Below are positions 1-11,916 of a stretch of 64,000 bases of DNA, in pieces. Both the position numbers and the translations under genes were made by a program. Source of the DNA: Phycomyces blakesleeanus NRRL 1555(-) (lineage: Eukaryota; Mucoromycota; Mucoromycetes; Mucorales; Phycomycetaceae); the NCBI RefSeq assembly GCF_001638985.1, contig NW_017265143.1, forward strand, positions 818,259 to 882,258, in the 5' to 3' direction. The stretch's first letter is position 1, and each line of letters starts with the position of its first letter. The notes below the pieces were generated by a model, which ran no database searches, was not told the origin of the DNA, and saw nothing but the letters and a program-made list of their open reading frames with translations.

Positions 1-1328
1 GATTTCCTTCTGCTACGGCAAGCAGCATGTCTGAAATGCATGTCGCTGAAGACTCTTCGAATGCTGATAGATCGGTCCAAATGCGATCGATTTTTTTCTC
101 AATTGTGGTCTGGTTTTTCTTGAGTTGGTCCGAGTCAGAAGGCTGGGTGTCTTTTGTGTACAAAGACCAGTTGGTTAGATGTCTATTTGTGTTGTTGTTA
201 TTGTTGTTGTTGTCGCTGTTATTATTGTATGTCTTACTTGATGGAAATAGATCTGTGAAGCAAACATTCCAAAACTATGGGTAATATTGAGTTGCAAATA
301 AATACTAAATATATAAATTACCACCGTTTTTTCCATAATAGAAACAAAAGTAAAAAGAAAATAAAAAAAGAAAAGAAGATTCAAAAAGGGCTCAGCTAAG
401 CTACCTTGAATATCATGTAGCATTTTGGATGCCATTTCTTGTTTGGATATTTTACACTCTCGACACATTTGTAAAGAATTGCCTGGGAGCAGCTAGTGCA
501 CTGAGAGTTTGGTATCATAGAGAAATGATAATGGCAATAGTATTGCCTGTCGTATTCATAATACATTTCGGTTTGTTGACTATGTCTGTTGGGTGTTTTG
601 TCAATAGTACATTGAATACACCAACGACACATGGCGTGGCAATAAAAGCGGGTGGCTGAACCGGCTTCTTGAACAAGTGGTCGACTGCAGCGTGGACAAG
701 ACAGGTCAAGCTTAGAGTGGGGATCTTTACAAAGCACGCGTTTGTTAACTATATCAGTAGAAAACTGGGCTGTGTTTGGGACACATAATTTGTTGGTCGC
801 TAGACATTGACATTCCTAGGTTAAATATTATACATTTAGTTTTCATTTTATATATATATATATATCGCTGGATTTGTTTGAAGTACTTGGTACTAGACCA
901 AAAGAACAAAACGGAGTTGACAAGCTTAACTAGTTAAATCCGCTTCATATTTCCAAGATCCTCGCATTGTTCTGTTTTATATAATGCAATCAATGCTACC
1001 AATAACCCCCCCTTTCATACACCCACATACATATAAACACACATTTTTTTTTCTTTTTCTTTTATCTTCTAACGACATATGATTCTGTTTTAAAGAACAG
1101 GCTATTTATAGAAAGGCTTGCCTTGCACGCAGAAGAGTTGTGATGATAGACTTGGTTAAGAGCACGCACCAGAGTGTGATCAACTTCCAAGCATGACTGG
1201 CCACACGACGAACACAGGCAATCAGGGTTGGGTGACTGCAGTTGTGTTACCGACTCTGAAAAACAAGACGACTTCCAGTTTTCAGTTCTAGTCATTTCGT
1301 TGTTGGTCATCGACATTGAGAATGGCAA
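1..1328 (-). CDS. LIM-domain Rho GTPase-activating protein, Lrg1-like (N-terminal part, runs off the left edge)
   Basis: Proposed exons (transcript order): 1328-1122, 815-405, 274-238, 150 to beyond 1. The reading frame is continuous through these joins. The N-terminal part has a LIM-type cysteine pair (CLCSSC, about residues 37-42). A second zinc-binding block begins SCPRCSRPL and contains FYCHAMCRWCIQC, YYCHYHF and CTSC. It ends in WHPKCYMIFK joined to FWNVC, the sequence that closes the LIM region of fungal Lrg1 proteins. The last exon (TIEKKIDRIWTDLSAFEE onward) resembles the helical linker that follows. The RhoGAP domain itself would lie beyond base 1, so the assignment rests on the LIM architecture. 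Lrg1 proteins switch off Rho1 at the growing tip and control cell-wall synthesis (family knowledge). The first intron (1121-816) is long and would need a GC donor, so exon 1 is the least certain part. Confidence 0.7.
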
Positions 1329-2505
1329 TATACACTAAATAAAATTCACGGCTTTTCTTCTTCTCTTCTTTCGGTGAGAATACCAAGGCAAAGTTGGCGT
1401 ATTGAATAATAATTCTATCTATACCAGAAATATACAGAGACTTTTTTTTTGTATGTATATATGGGTGTGTATAGCAGTATTATTATTATTATTATTATTA
1501 TTATTTTAAAAAAAAGGAGATTTACAAGGCTAAATAAAGGCTATATAAAGTGTGAGTAAGAGAGAGAGAGAGATAGAGAGAAGGCAGAAGGGATAAAGGG
1601 GGGGGGGGAGATTTTTTTTGTCTGCAAAGAGCACACCCACAGAAATGTTCCTTTCTAGAGGACAACTCGGAAAAATAAAAAATAAAATAAAAAAAGGTGT
1701 TCAAAGAGACAAGATTCGAGAAAGCCGTTATTTCTGTCTTCTGAACCAAGACCTGAGTAACATTGATTTGGCCATTGTGATCAGGTACAACAAGGCCATT
1801 TGAGTTTTCTTTTTCTCTCTTTCTGCTTGTAACACGACCTTTTTAAATCATACCGTGATTGGAGTTTTTATGATCTTTTTAAGCCCAATACATTGGTCTT
1901 TGGTAACCTGAATTTGTCCTACCCTACCTGTCATCTCGTTTTATATCCAATAAATAGTATGCCCAGAATATTCACTTTATTTTTTGAAATACGAGTACTA
2001 TCTGTATTATCCAAGGACATCATTAGACAATCAAGTGATAGCGTATCGTTAGTAATCTTTTAAAAGTAGCGTGTATCTTTTTCTATTTTATTTCCTGTGC
2101 ATATAATACAATTTGTATTTAGATTTATGGTTATATTTATATTTATATTCTGCTCTGTGTGAATTCGATACCAGAGGCAATAATTACCGCCAATTTATTC
2201 TCAATACAACTCCTAGCAACCTTCTTTGTTATATAAATATATATATATATATTAATACTTGCAGAGGATAGTAAGAAGTTCTTGATGCGCTAGGTGCATA
2301 GGTGGCCAACATATATTCTCACAAATGCCATAAATACAAACAGACCATATATATATATCCTTTAAGCATCTCACAAGTATACACTAGCTTTGAGTCTATT
2401 GAAATACACATGACAAAAAATAAACAGCACTATATTCTTATTGTGTGGTTTGGTAAGGTCATAAAAACACACGGACCACATCTTTCTTATATTTACACAC
2501 GCATT

Positions 2506-2566
<61 letters not shown>

Positions 2567-4671
2567 CAATAAACAAGAAAGATAGTCACCATTCATATGT
2601 CACGTCATACAAGTAAGGCTATGGATATTTAAGCTCTTCCCGCGTGCTGTTTATAGAATTATATACATTCTCAATAATACCTTTGGTTAAGAGAACGTGC
2701 GCAAAAAACAAGTACATAAAAATAAAAATAAAAAGCCCCTTGCTGTTGTGTGGCGCGGTTTGTAGACCAAGGAAAAAAATGTGCTGGAAAAACAGGCCTA
2801 TAATTGAGAGAGAGAGAGAGAGAGAGAGGGAAAAAGTGTGCGTGTAGAAATAAGTTAAAAAAGTGGAATATCAATCAATATTCTTCTCGCCATTTTTAAA
2901 AAATAATAATAATAAAAAGATCACTTATTACAGCTGAATTTTAACAATATAAATAAGTGAGAATGAATATTACTATATGTCTCAAGCAATGTGTACATTT
3001 TATCGTGGGGCATGCCCCTGACTAATTACACGTACGCAGTTCTTCCAGGAAGTAAAATCGCACCAGATTGGAATTGATGTCGTACTGATCATATAATGAA
3101 TGTCACACCTAGGAATAAATGTCATTAGGTGACAAATCAAATGTTGTGTTTCCAGTATATGTTTCTATACATTATTTGGTATAGTTTTGGGATATATAAA
3201 AGTGTTGAGATTATTCAATTCAAATCTTCATCTTTTATCATAATATACATTCCATTTTTGTGCAGTAATTGAACCATAGCTGCTGCTAATAGGTATGGCA
3301 AACCCGAACATACGGATCATAATTTTGTTGCAGATCAGTATAGTCTTGAAACACCGAGCTCTTGTACACAGCACTTTTCTAAACTGTGTCAAGAAAGAAA
3401 CGAAAAACAAACAAACAAAGGACAGTTAAAAAAAAAATAGCTCCAAGGCAAAAACTGACGTTACAATAATGAAGGCTTTGGTAAATTCCCTATAATTTTT
3501 TTTGTTAGAGCGGTATTCAGAGGGATGCTTTCTGTTCTTACATTTCTCCTCAAGTTGGTTATCACTTTGAAAGAGAAAAAAAAAAGATCTATCAGCATTA
3601 ACAAGTATATGGTACTTTGAACTTAGCTTGGTACCTTGGCATTAACATTTAAATAAAAGTTGGTGCTTTTATAAGCAAATGTTTTGAACGAAAAATGTAT
3701 ATTAAACTCTGTATTAGATAAAAAAAAATAGATAAAGGACTAGACGCAACTTGTAGAATATCTACACTTTAAACATAGATTTAAAGAAACATTTAGACTA
3801 AACCAAGTAGTAGACATAAGATGGCAAGAAATGTTCTTGTGTTACATAAAATTTAGCTGTCAAGTATATTTGCAAGCTAATCTAAATAACCAGTAGATTT
3901 GAAGGATTTACGGGTAGGAGAGAACAATTACTTTCTTAAAAGTGGCTATCAGGCAGAGTAATGACAAAAGGAAACATAAACGTACACTCCTTGATAATAA
4001 GAGCCAATTAATTAATATTTATGCTCGTAAACAGTATAGTATTTGAAGAAGTGATATCTTCTAGTTATGAAAGAAAAGTATAATCCTATAATTCTAAGCA
4101 CAAAATACAGGGTTCAAAAGAAATGTTGTCCAACTTCAATGTCTATGGTTAAAAATTTACAATTCCAATCGAAATATAATACTAAAAAGAAAAAAAAAGG
4201 CTCTCCGAGAAGTAGGTATTATCATTTTAATGTTCTAATCCAACTTTAATAAGGGCTTTGTTTACATTGTCTCTTGTCAGTTAATAACAGCATTAAGGAA
4301 AAGTTTAAATAGAAAAGCAAATGGCGAAGCATTTATTTCGAACCTTGTATATCAGCTATTTTGTTATATAGCGTATGAGCTAATACTTCTTTACACATAT
4401 CATGTACTTTATTCTTTTTAATCATATGATAATTCGTTTTCAAATTATAAAGCTTATAGCTGTTCATATAACAAACAGAAGGATACAATAAGGAGAGTAT
4501 ATGACCTCCCTCTGAATCACTCTTTTTTCATTTTCTTTTTCTTTAGTGTATAGTGTAGTGGTAGTGGTAGTGGTAATGGTAGTGATAGTATATTGATTCT
4601 TTATTTCATACCTCATCCAAAGTTAAGCCTACAAAATCAAATAAAATGTTATGTAAATCAATCGCACAACA
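1329..4671. other. Gene-free AT-rich stretch with simple repeats
   Basis: No conserved protein, RNA gene or transposon was recognised on either strand. Open frames here are short and low in complexity. It holds an ATT run (about 1479-1506), GA runs (about 1559-1580 and 2806-2828), a long GTA run (2506-2566), a 12-bp palindrome GGGGCATGCCCC at 3007-3018, and a GTAGTG-like run near 4550-4590. Confidence 0.7.
2506..2566. repeat. (GTA)n trinucleotide microsatellite, about 20 units
   Basis: An uninterrupted GTA run of 61 bp in intergenic DNA. It creates apparent poly-valine (plus) and poly-tyrosine (minus) frames that are not genes. Likely length-polymorphic between isolates. Confidence 0.97.
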
Positions 4672-7025
4672 TTATATTAGCATACCCTCTTTAAATGACT
4701 GCTTTTCTGAAAATTTGGTCCAAATGTCCAGACTACTTCCAATCGACAAAAGTCTTTGCATTGATTTTAGGTCTACCGGAAGACAATCTTTTTTGGTTTT
4801 ATCTTTTAAGCATGGCACACAAATATTTGTAGAGTCTGATTTGTAGGCCTTTGGATCATAACCAATACTAATACTAGACATATGATATGTACTGTGAAGT
4901 GTGTAGAGACATGGATTTAGACTGTTATTTCCATTAGAGTGTCCCATAATGTGTTCAAATAAGCCTTGAAGTTTATAAAACCGCTTCTTATCACTACCCG
5001 GATCTTGCACATTGGGTAGTTCTTGAGTCTTGCACCACATCTCAAGTGTGTATATCAATTGTCTCAGATCACAGCCGATCACATCTATAAGGCAGGCTAG
5101 ATCATGTGGATAAACAAGATATCCCTCTGAAAAACAGACCAGCTGGAGATAAGGTAATAATCTCTTTTCATCTGGTGCTTTGAAAGGCAATATAGCTTGA
5201 AGAGATAATTTGTTGACAGGTACAGATTTTATGTCTAGCCAAATGCTTCTGTTAGCTAACAAAGCCACACATACACGGCCAAATATGATTAATTACCATT
5301 GCATGTCATAATAATAGGGCGTTTGCTTTTTTGAGCAAGATTAGTGACTGCCGGCCAGAATCCTTTGTCGTCTTCAAATAAATTATCAACTTCTTCCAAT
5401 AGAATTAAGCTTTGTCGTGTTTCTAGTGGTCTAGGCGGCATCATAGTTTCCAAATCAATACGCATGTTTGTACGTGTGATCTGATCCATGGGTGTTATTG
5501 TTGTCGCTGTTTCACGCGGGTCTTGGTACGCTTGCTGAGGCGCGTGCTGATTGTTTGACAAGGCTAAATCTGTCGCCTTCTTTTTGGAAATTTTCTGGAG
5601 GTAGGACATGATGGATCCTTTGGGTTTCGGATCATCCTTATTTGGAGACTTTTTTTTAATGTCTCTCTTTTTGTATTCTGAAGGTATATTGGTCTCTTCG
5701 AAAGACACATCTTCCCCACCGCACTTGAATTCAGAGCGTATCAAAGGAATTGTAGAATCAAAGATAACTTGGTGATTTTCTGCCATGTCTCCCACGGCGG
5801 CCATCAGGTCTTTTCCTGCTCGCTTCATACCTGGGTGAATCTCAAAAACATCATAACATGTTTCCTCTGCTGTTCCATATACTGCTGCGGTCTTTCCAAC
5901 TCCATGGTCCCCCACTAACATAATCATGTTCGAGCTCATATTAATGCGCTTTCTTTTTCTTCCCTTTAAATTTGCCTGTCGAGAGGTCTTATTTGTAGGT
6001 AAAAAGTCATCATCTGGATCAACTTGAACTTCTTTTATATCGTCAAATATATCGTGATAATATTCATTCATCCTCCTTTCGGTTGACATGGTCACAGGAG
6101 AAATCTTCATTTCCTCCAGCCATTCTTTTAAATAATTTCCACTTCTTGTATTAGAGAGTAAAAGCGATGCTTTCGTCGGTTTGTATTTTTCTGTCCAAAG
6201 CATGTACTCTGTTGCGTGTCTTTTTGGTAATTCTTCCTGATTGGTAGTGAATATAGACTCTAAGATATTGATACAGGCATCTGATTTCCAATGGGAATTG
6301 TATACTTTATCCATAAATCTTTTCATCTGTTTACTATTTAGTGTACACATATTGAATAAAGGATCATCCAATCTTGTTTGGTGCGTGGATTCAAGGTTTT
6401 TGGAGCTGTGGATCGTCTTAAAGTACGATGCTTGAGCTTCTGCAGACACTAAAATCAGATTGTTTCCGTGTGTTGTATTTGTTCTTTTATTAAATATCTT
6501 GGGCTCTTCTTTCCAGCATCGATTACCATGCATAGTATTATCAGGCCAAGGAGCCGGGTGAATTGCTTGATTGTTGCTATTATTTAAAGAGAAGTTGCTA
6601 GATTGGGTTGAGCTACTACTTTGGTCAGCGTGCGTGTGCCATCCATTATCTTTGCTCGAGGATATCTGTGGGGTTCTTTTGTCGAAAAATGAAGCTATTT
6701 TCGATACTTGGTTTTTTGAAGGGGATTTTTTTACTCCAAATAATGGTAGTGTATTTTTCATCTCTTTATTACATTGACTGGGTTTATGTTTAAGTGGTCC
6801 AGAAGGTACGGCTTGAGTTTTCGGCGCATTTTGTTCTAAACAAGCTCTTTTGGCAGAAAGAGAAAGCAGCTTCGTATTCAGTCTTGGGTTAATGACCATC
6901 GTATTATGATTGGATCTTGGTTCTTGGGTTGGTAATGTATAAGGTGACCGGATTCCAGAAGGTCGAAAGAATGGTTTAAGTTGCCGTTTAGGTTTTGACG
7001 ATGCCTGTTGATCTAACTCATTCAT
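4672..7025 (-). CDS. elg1: Elg1/ATAD5-type PCNA-unloading RFC-like protein
   Basis: Two exons, 7025-5297 and 5255-4672, joined across a 41-nt intron (GTAATT to TTAG), giving 770 aa. The AAA+ core carries Walker A GDHGVGKT (about residues 372-379), followed by VFEIHPGMKRAGKDLM and VGDMAENHQV, which are diagnostic of ATAD5/Elg1 rather than Rfc1. Walker B is LILLEEVDNLFEDD (about 541-553), followed by the sensor region KRPIIMTCN. The long N-terminus is disordered and has two aromatic patches resembling PCNA-binding boxes: QLKPFF (about 15-20) and KIASFF (about 109-114). Elg1 pairs with Rfc2-5 to unload PCNA, including SUMO-PCNA, after replication. An insertion of roughly 110 residues rich in lysine and charge separates Walker A and B, also typical of ATAD5. 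It shares a 583-bp upstream region with SDHAF3. Confidence 0.93.
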
Positions 7026-7608
7026 GTTCCTGGTAATAAATTATATATGGTTTTAAGTATGGCAACAAATTTGATTATATTTTGTTTTTATTTATTCGAA
7101 GATTAACAAAACTGAGTGTTGCTGGCTTTCTTATCGGGCGTGTATCATTTGAAAAACACAGTCTCAGATGATATTTGCATCATTGAAAATCAAGTAAATA
7201 GATATATATCGATGTTCTTGCTAAATACTACAACAATTTTAATAAATATGTACATATACAGTCAAGATGACCAGATGCAAATTCATAATTTTGTCTGTAA
7301 AAATAATGAATAAAATTAATGCCATTATAATCGAATCAATGATGACAGTAACTTTTTTAGAAAATTAAATCCATGTGTGCCCTGAAATTTGAGGTTTTAT
7401 CCATAAACTATACGACAATTCTTTTAAGCTAGTCATGTAAAGAGAAAGTGAAATAGAACTCTATATGCAGGCAAAAGGAAGATGATTGGCTAAGATAGAA
7501 GCAAGCATTGATTCTGTGGCTTATCGTTTTCGGAGTGTTCTTCCCTTGAACAAGACTAGGTAGGGCCTGTCTTGAACATTCTAAGCTGTTCATTCTAATT
7601 ATATAGCC
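7026..7608. promoter_or_regulatory. Shared upstream region of ELG1 and SDHAF3
   Basis: 583 bp between divergently transcribed start codons. AT-rich with no coding potential seen. It must hold both promoters; no specific factor site was recognised. Confidence 0.6.
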
Positions 7609-8085
7609 ATGCCTCGCGCAGTTAGAGAAGCAAAGATACTCTTGGCTCCTATGGAGCTCTACCGTCAAATTCTCCGGGTTCATCGTTGCCTCCCTCCTGC
7701 AATGCGTAGTCTCGGTGACGATTATGTCAAGGCTGAATTTAGACGCCACAAGGATGTAGACAATCCAGTACATCTCATCGGCTTTGTTTCGCAGTGGCAA
7801 GAGTGAGTTAATATTTTATTCTGTAGGCATAAAAGCAATACAAAGCTCATATATGCATGTGTATGCTCTAGATACCTTGATACTTTGAAGGTGCAGACTG
7901 CTCCTATCAAAACTGAGTCCTCTGCACCTTCCGAAGACTCGCTTGTTAGAAGTTTTAACGTTCCCAAGGATGGTTGGGGAAAGAAGATGGACTCTGAATT
8001 GTATGAGAAAATGAGTGATGAGCAAATTGGTCAGCTATATGAATTGCGAAATGAATTGAAGCCAGGAAGTGGTGAAAAGGCTTAA
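7609..8085 (+). CDS. sdh7: Succinate dehydrogenase assembly factor 3 (LYR-motif protein)
   Basis: Exons 7609-7802 and 7872-8085, intron GTGAGT to CTAG, 135 aa. The first exon contains the LYR motif (ELYRQILRVHR, about residues 17-27), then LPPAMRSLGDDYVKAEFRRH and NPVHLIGFVSQW, the signature of the ACN9/SDHAF3 (yeast Sdh7) family. The protein acts in the mitochondrial matrix and protects the iron-sulphur subunit (Sdh2) during complex II maturation (family knowledge). The C-terminal tail after the intron is acidic and less conserved. It is convergent with DNM1. Confidence 0.93.
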
Positions 8086-8240
8086 TTGGTCTCACTATCT
8101 TTATTATCCAAGTTTTACTCATTACACACTACGCGTAAACACCTATATATTGGTAGGATATTGTATTTGGAATGTAGAAAAAAGATTTTCAGAATATCTC
8201 TGAGGAATAAATATAGTATAGAAAGATTTGTATATTGTTC

Positions 8241-8265
8241 TTGCTTTGCTTTGCTTTGCTTTGCT
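8241..8265. repeat. (TTGCT)5 pentanucleotide repeat
   Basis: Five tandem TTGCT units in the 208-bp spacer between the convergent SDHAF3 and DNM1 stop codons. Confidence 0.9.
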
Positions 8266-8293
8266 TTATTTTGTTTTATTATTTTTGTTATTT

Positions 8294-11148
8294 TTACATT
8301 GCATCATTCACAATAGAAAATGCTCTTTTGTACACTTCCAACATGGTCTTGCATCGTTCTCGTTCTGCTGAAATAGAAGAATCTTCTTGTAGTAATTCCC
8401 CAAAAAGCTCTTCACAGTATAGTGCTGCTACCAGTCTGTTTTGAACTGATTCTCTTGTAAAATTGACAAGGAAGTGCATGATTGCTTTGGGTACTAGGTC
8501 TTGAATAGACTTACGTACAATGTTGAAATAAGAAGTAATCAAGGATCCTGTAGAACAATTACACAGTTAATTTTTTAAAGCACATATACTAAGAATTACT
8601 ATTAGGATACTTTACGAATAAGTTCAACTTCAAGGTCTTCCTGATGTGAACGGCTTGAAGGTGTAGGATCAATAGTACTTTCCGATGAAATTGACTATCA
8701 AAGCATCGCGAAGATACACAGAGAATTTTACATCTCCTTTAATTATCCCGGTGTTTACATAATTATAATTATAATTATAATTATTGGCTTACGTGTTGTG
8801 TAAATGGAGAATCAAGCCCTTCAATATCATTTGGCTGTGATAGTTGGCCAAAGGGATTTTTTTCTTGGAAATCTTTGCTGGTTCTGTCTGCTTTGGGTGC
8901 ACCTCCAAAAAAGTAGTTCAAGAACGAGTCTTTTGGTGGCGAATCCGCATAAATTGAACCGGTATGCACCCCGTTTTCTTTGTGTTTTTGGTTTGGATTT
9001 CCAGATGCACCTTGGTTCAATGTACGATTCTATAGATACAAAGAAATATAAGCCATGGTTGTGGGTCTGGGCTTATATATATATGTTAACTCTTTACCTG
9101 CTTCTTCTTTAACCCTCCTTTAGATTTCTTTTCTAGTTCAGCCATAGCACCACTTGCCCCAGGAAAGTCTGGGTGATTTGTGTTTATGTAGGCACACTGG
9201 GTTGATATGAGACTCTCAACGTAGACGGAGGTTGGCATCAGACGTTCACGCAATAAGTTGGACACCACTTCGATTAGCCTTGCATGTAATTTGGGGAATC
9301 GTAACAGCTCCTAAAAACAGTTTTTTTTAAAAAAATAATAATAAATTGAAATATTCTTTATTTTTTGTTTCTTTATGATATTACCTTGTTGCCGCATGTA
9401 TGACAGATCTTGTAGAGTTCTTCATATGCCAAATTGACGCATTTGAGACTGGGTGCTTCAAGTAATTTTATTTGGGGTCGCACAAGCAAATCAAATGCAA
9501 GTTCAGGTACAAACAGCGAACATCTTGGTCCGGTCGAATTACGAATAGCAGTACGGATATCTTCGTTTGTGAGGTTTCCACAAGGTGATATAGAATCCAA
9601 GGCATGGCCAAAAATATTGTTGAAAATATAATAAATTCTTGCGCCTCCAGATCTTTTAAATGTATTATTTAAAAAAAGATCCTTAAAAAATAATAATACT
9701 ATACACTAATTATACTTACAGCTCTTTGGTTGATATTTGTGAAGAGGTACCATCTATAGAAGCTACAAATTCTGTCGAGAACATGGTAAGAAGTTTGAGG
9801 ATCAATGAGCCCTATAATGATAATAATAATAGCAATAAAAATTGTCAGAAGAAGCATTAATATAATTTGTCACTTACGCTATGTACTTTTCCGGTAAAAG
9901 CTGGATCTCCGTACTGAGCTAGTTCATGCTGTGTCTGTCCGATCATGGAGCTGAGCTTTGAACGTAAATCGGGTAGCTTTTCGCGAATGTGATTGACCAA
10001 AATCTGAATATATTGTTTTTTTTGGTGAGAAATTTCTATTTCATCATAAATAAATAAAGTTCATATATATAAGCTTACTATGTTAAGCTGCTTGGTCAGA
10101 TATGCTGTTCCTGAACGATTGACAATACTTTGGTAAGCTGGATGTCTTTGAAAAAATTGTTCTTCAGCCTTTAGGGCCTCTATCATCGGTTTGTTGGTCA
10201 ATATATCCTGTTGACTTCGGTTTACAAGACCAACAAAGCCTAATTTTAGAGGGAAGGCTCTTCCAGTCAAGACATCCAGAGCGTTGGTACCAGCATCCAT
10301 TAGATCTAGCTTTGTTACAACGCCAATCGTACGCTTTCCTGCTGGATCCATCATTCTTGCCAGCTTCAGACTGTCTGAATTAGCCAAATCAGAGTTAGCT
10401 GGTGTAATTGCTAGTATAATACTATCATTTTGTTAGTTATTAATGCGTTTTGATGTGCGTGAAGTACCTATTTGGCTTGGAAATATAGTCTAGGATAAGC
10501 TGTCGGATTTGCTTTTCGATATCAGCCGGCTGATCGCCTTTAATATCATACAAGAATAAAATCAGTAAATAAATGCTATCGATCAATCTTTTTATTTATT
10601 TATTTAAAGACTCACCGATAGGTAGCTAAATAAATATCCAGCCAGGATTATATATATATATTAGAAATAGTATGACGGATATATGTCATAATAAAAAAGC
10701 CTTTTAGAATGATCAGTATTACCTTTGTCAGGCCAGGAAGGTCAACAAGTGTAAGGTTGAGAACCTTTTTAGAGTAAATTTTAAGATGAATTGGTTTCCG
10801 AGCAATTCCCTTGTTATGTCCGGCTATCCGAGCCGTATCATCCTCAATTTCACGTCGCACGTCGTTAAAGTCATAAAACTTTTTTTGAGGAACATGCAAG
10901 AATTCCGCATAGTCGGGTCCATCAGTCTCAGATCGCAATGTGATTAGTTGAAGAACAAGTGGTCTACGAGTGACGATTCCACTTCCACGAGGTAAGAAAT
11001 CTCTTTGAACAATGTTCTCTAAAACGGACGATTTTCCTGAACTCTGCGCACCGACAGTAATGATCTGAGGGAGATCAAGACTCTCATTTCCTCCTACAGT
11101 TGAGAAGACGTCTTGAACTCGATTGATTAGCTCAACTACGTTCTCCAT
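8294..11148 (-). CDS. dnm1: Dynamin-related GTPase Dnm1 (mitochondrial and peroxisomal fission)
   Basis: Eleven exons rebuilt in frame: 11148-10723, 10625-10616, 10537-10468, 10421-10079, 10003-9878, 9811-9720, 9652-9385, 9310-9098, 9029-8793, 8694-8616, 8547-8294; 705 aa. GTPase motifs: P-loop GAQSSGKSS (residues 33-41), DLPG in [20 protein letters not shown], and the NRSQ motif. The middle domain has GGARIYYIF and [13 protein letters not shown]. The C-terminal GED has [13 protein letters not shown] and FGELLQED, matching Dnm1/DRP1 more closely than Vps1. A roughly 80-residue variable insert precedes the GED. Dnm1 is recruited to organelle tips and assembles into constricting spirals. Exon 2 is only 10 nt and encodes L-P-I-G of the conserved switch region, which supports it strongly. 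The start was chosen at MENVVELI, where homology begins; an upstream in-frame ATG at 11202 adds a hydrophobic stretch and is unlikely. Confidence 0.95.
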
Positions 11149-11387
11149 TTCAAAAAATGAAAAAAGTAAAATAAAATAAAGTATGTAATTTAAAGATGAC
11201 AAGACGTTCTTATTTTTTTTTAACTTATAGCGCTTTTAAAAAAAAGACGGTATTTTTTATACTTTAAATTGACACGGGTGTTGTGTGTTCTCCAGCTTCG
11301 CCCACCCTGATTTATTTTCTTCTTCTCCGATCGTTTCCCTCTTCCATTTTTCTCGTTAATCATTTACATAATCACTTCTACATATTA

Positions 11388-11916
11388 GGGAGGTTTGTGC
11401 AATTTTATTTTACCAATCTCTTTTCCAATGTACTAATATAGACAGAAATGTCTTACCAATTTTCTGAGGTTTCATTTCTACATTGGGGTGCATATCACGG
11501 TCGGGGTATGCAACGCAGCTAAACTAACGAACATTTATTCGTATTAATGGTTAAGTAAATAGTTTGATAATATTTGGCCAAAGATGTGGCATAAGCTATA
11601 CTATCAATTGCAGAACTTGTAACAGAGGGAGTAAAATTTATAATATATATACTTAGGTTTTAAAGAATGACATTGAAGAAGTCATATTAATATTATATTT
11701 ACATCTTTAAAAGCACATTTTTAACATATTTTATTTCTACATCTTCCTTCGAATATATCATTAGCTTAGCTGTTAAAAAATGGAATATGATTGGCTAAAA
11801 GTGCTCTGAAAACCCAAGTTAGGCTTCCAAAATCTTAAGAAGTGTGAAACAAACTATTCCATTTTAGGTAGAAAATTTCCTTTTTAATTTTGTTACAAAA
11901 TTTGCACAAACCTCCC
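11388..11916. mobile_element. MITE-like element with 15-bp terminal inverted repeats and TA target duplication
   Basis: Starts GGGAGGTTTGTGCAA and ends with its exact reverse complement TTGCACAAACCTCCC. Similarity continues loosely inward (TTTT). Both ends are flanked by TA (11386-11387 and 11917-11918). The 529-bp interior encodes no transposase. TA duplication plus inverted ends is the signature of non-autonomous Tc1/mariner-superfamily elements. Confidence 0.8.

Noticed and set aside
61..150. Apparent frameshift in the last visible LIM-RhoGAP exon
   Set aside because: Recounting the A tract shows one continuous frame (SDSDQLKKNQTTIEKK) into the conserved region, so no frameshift exists.
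2302..2616. ORFs over the GTA run (poly-Val and poly-Tyr)
   Set aside because: Pure microsatellite translation with no conserved flanking sequence.
8294..11148. Vps1 as an alternative for the dynamin gene
   Set aside because: The GED sequence ([16 protein letters not shown]) and the [16 protein letters not shown] start fit Dnm1/DRP1 better.
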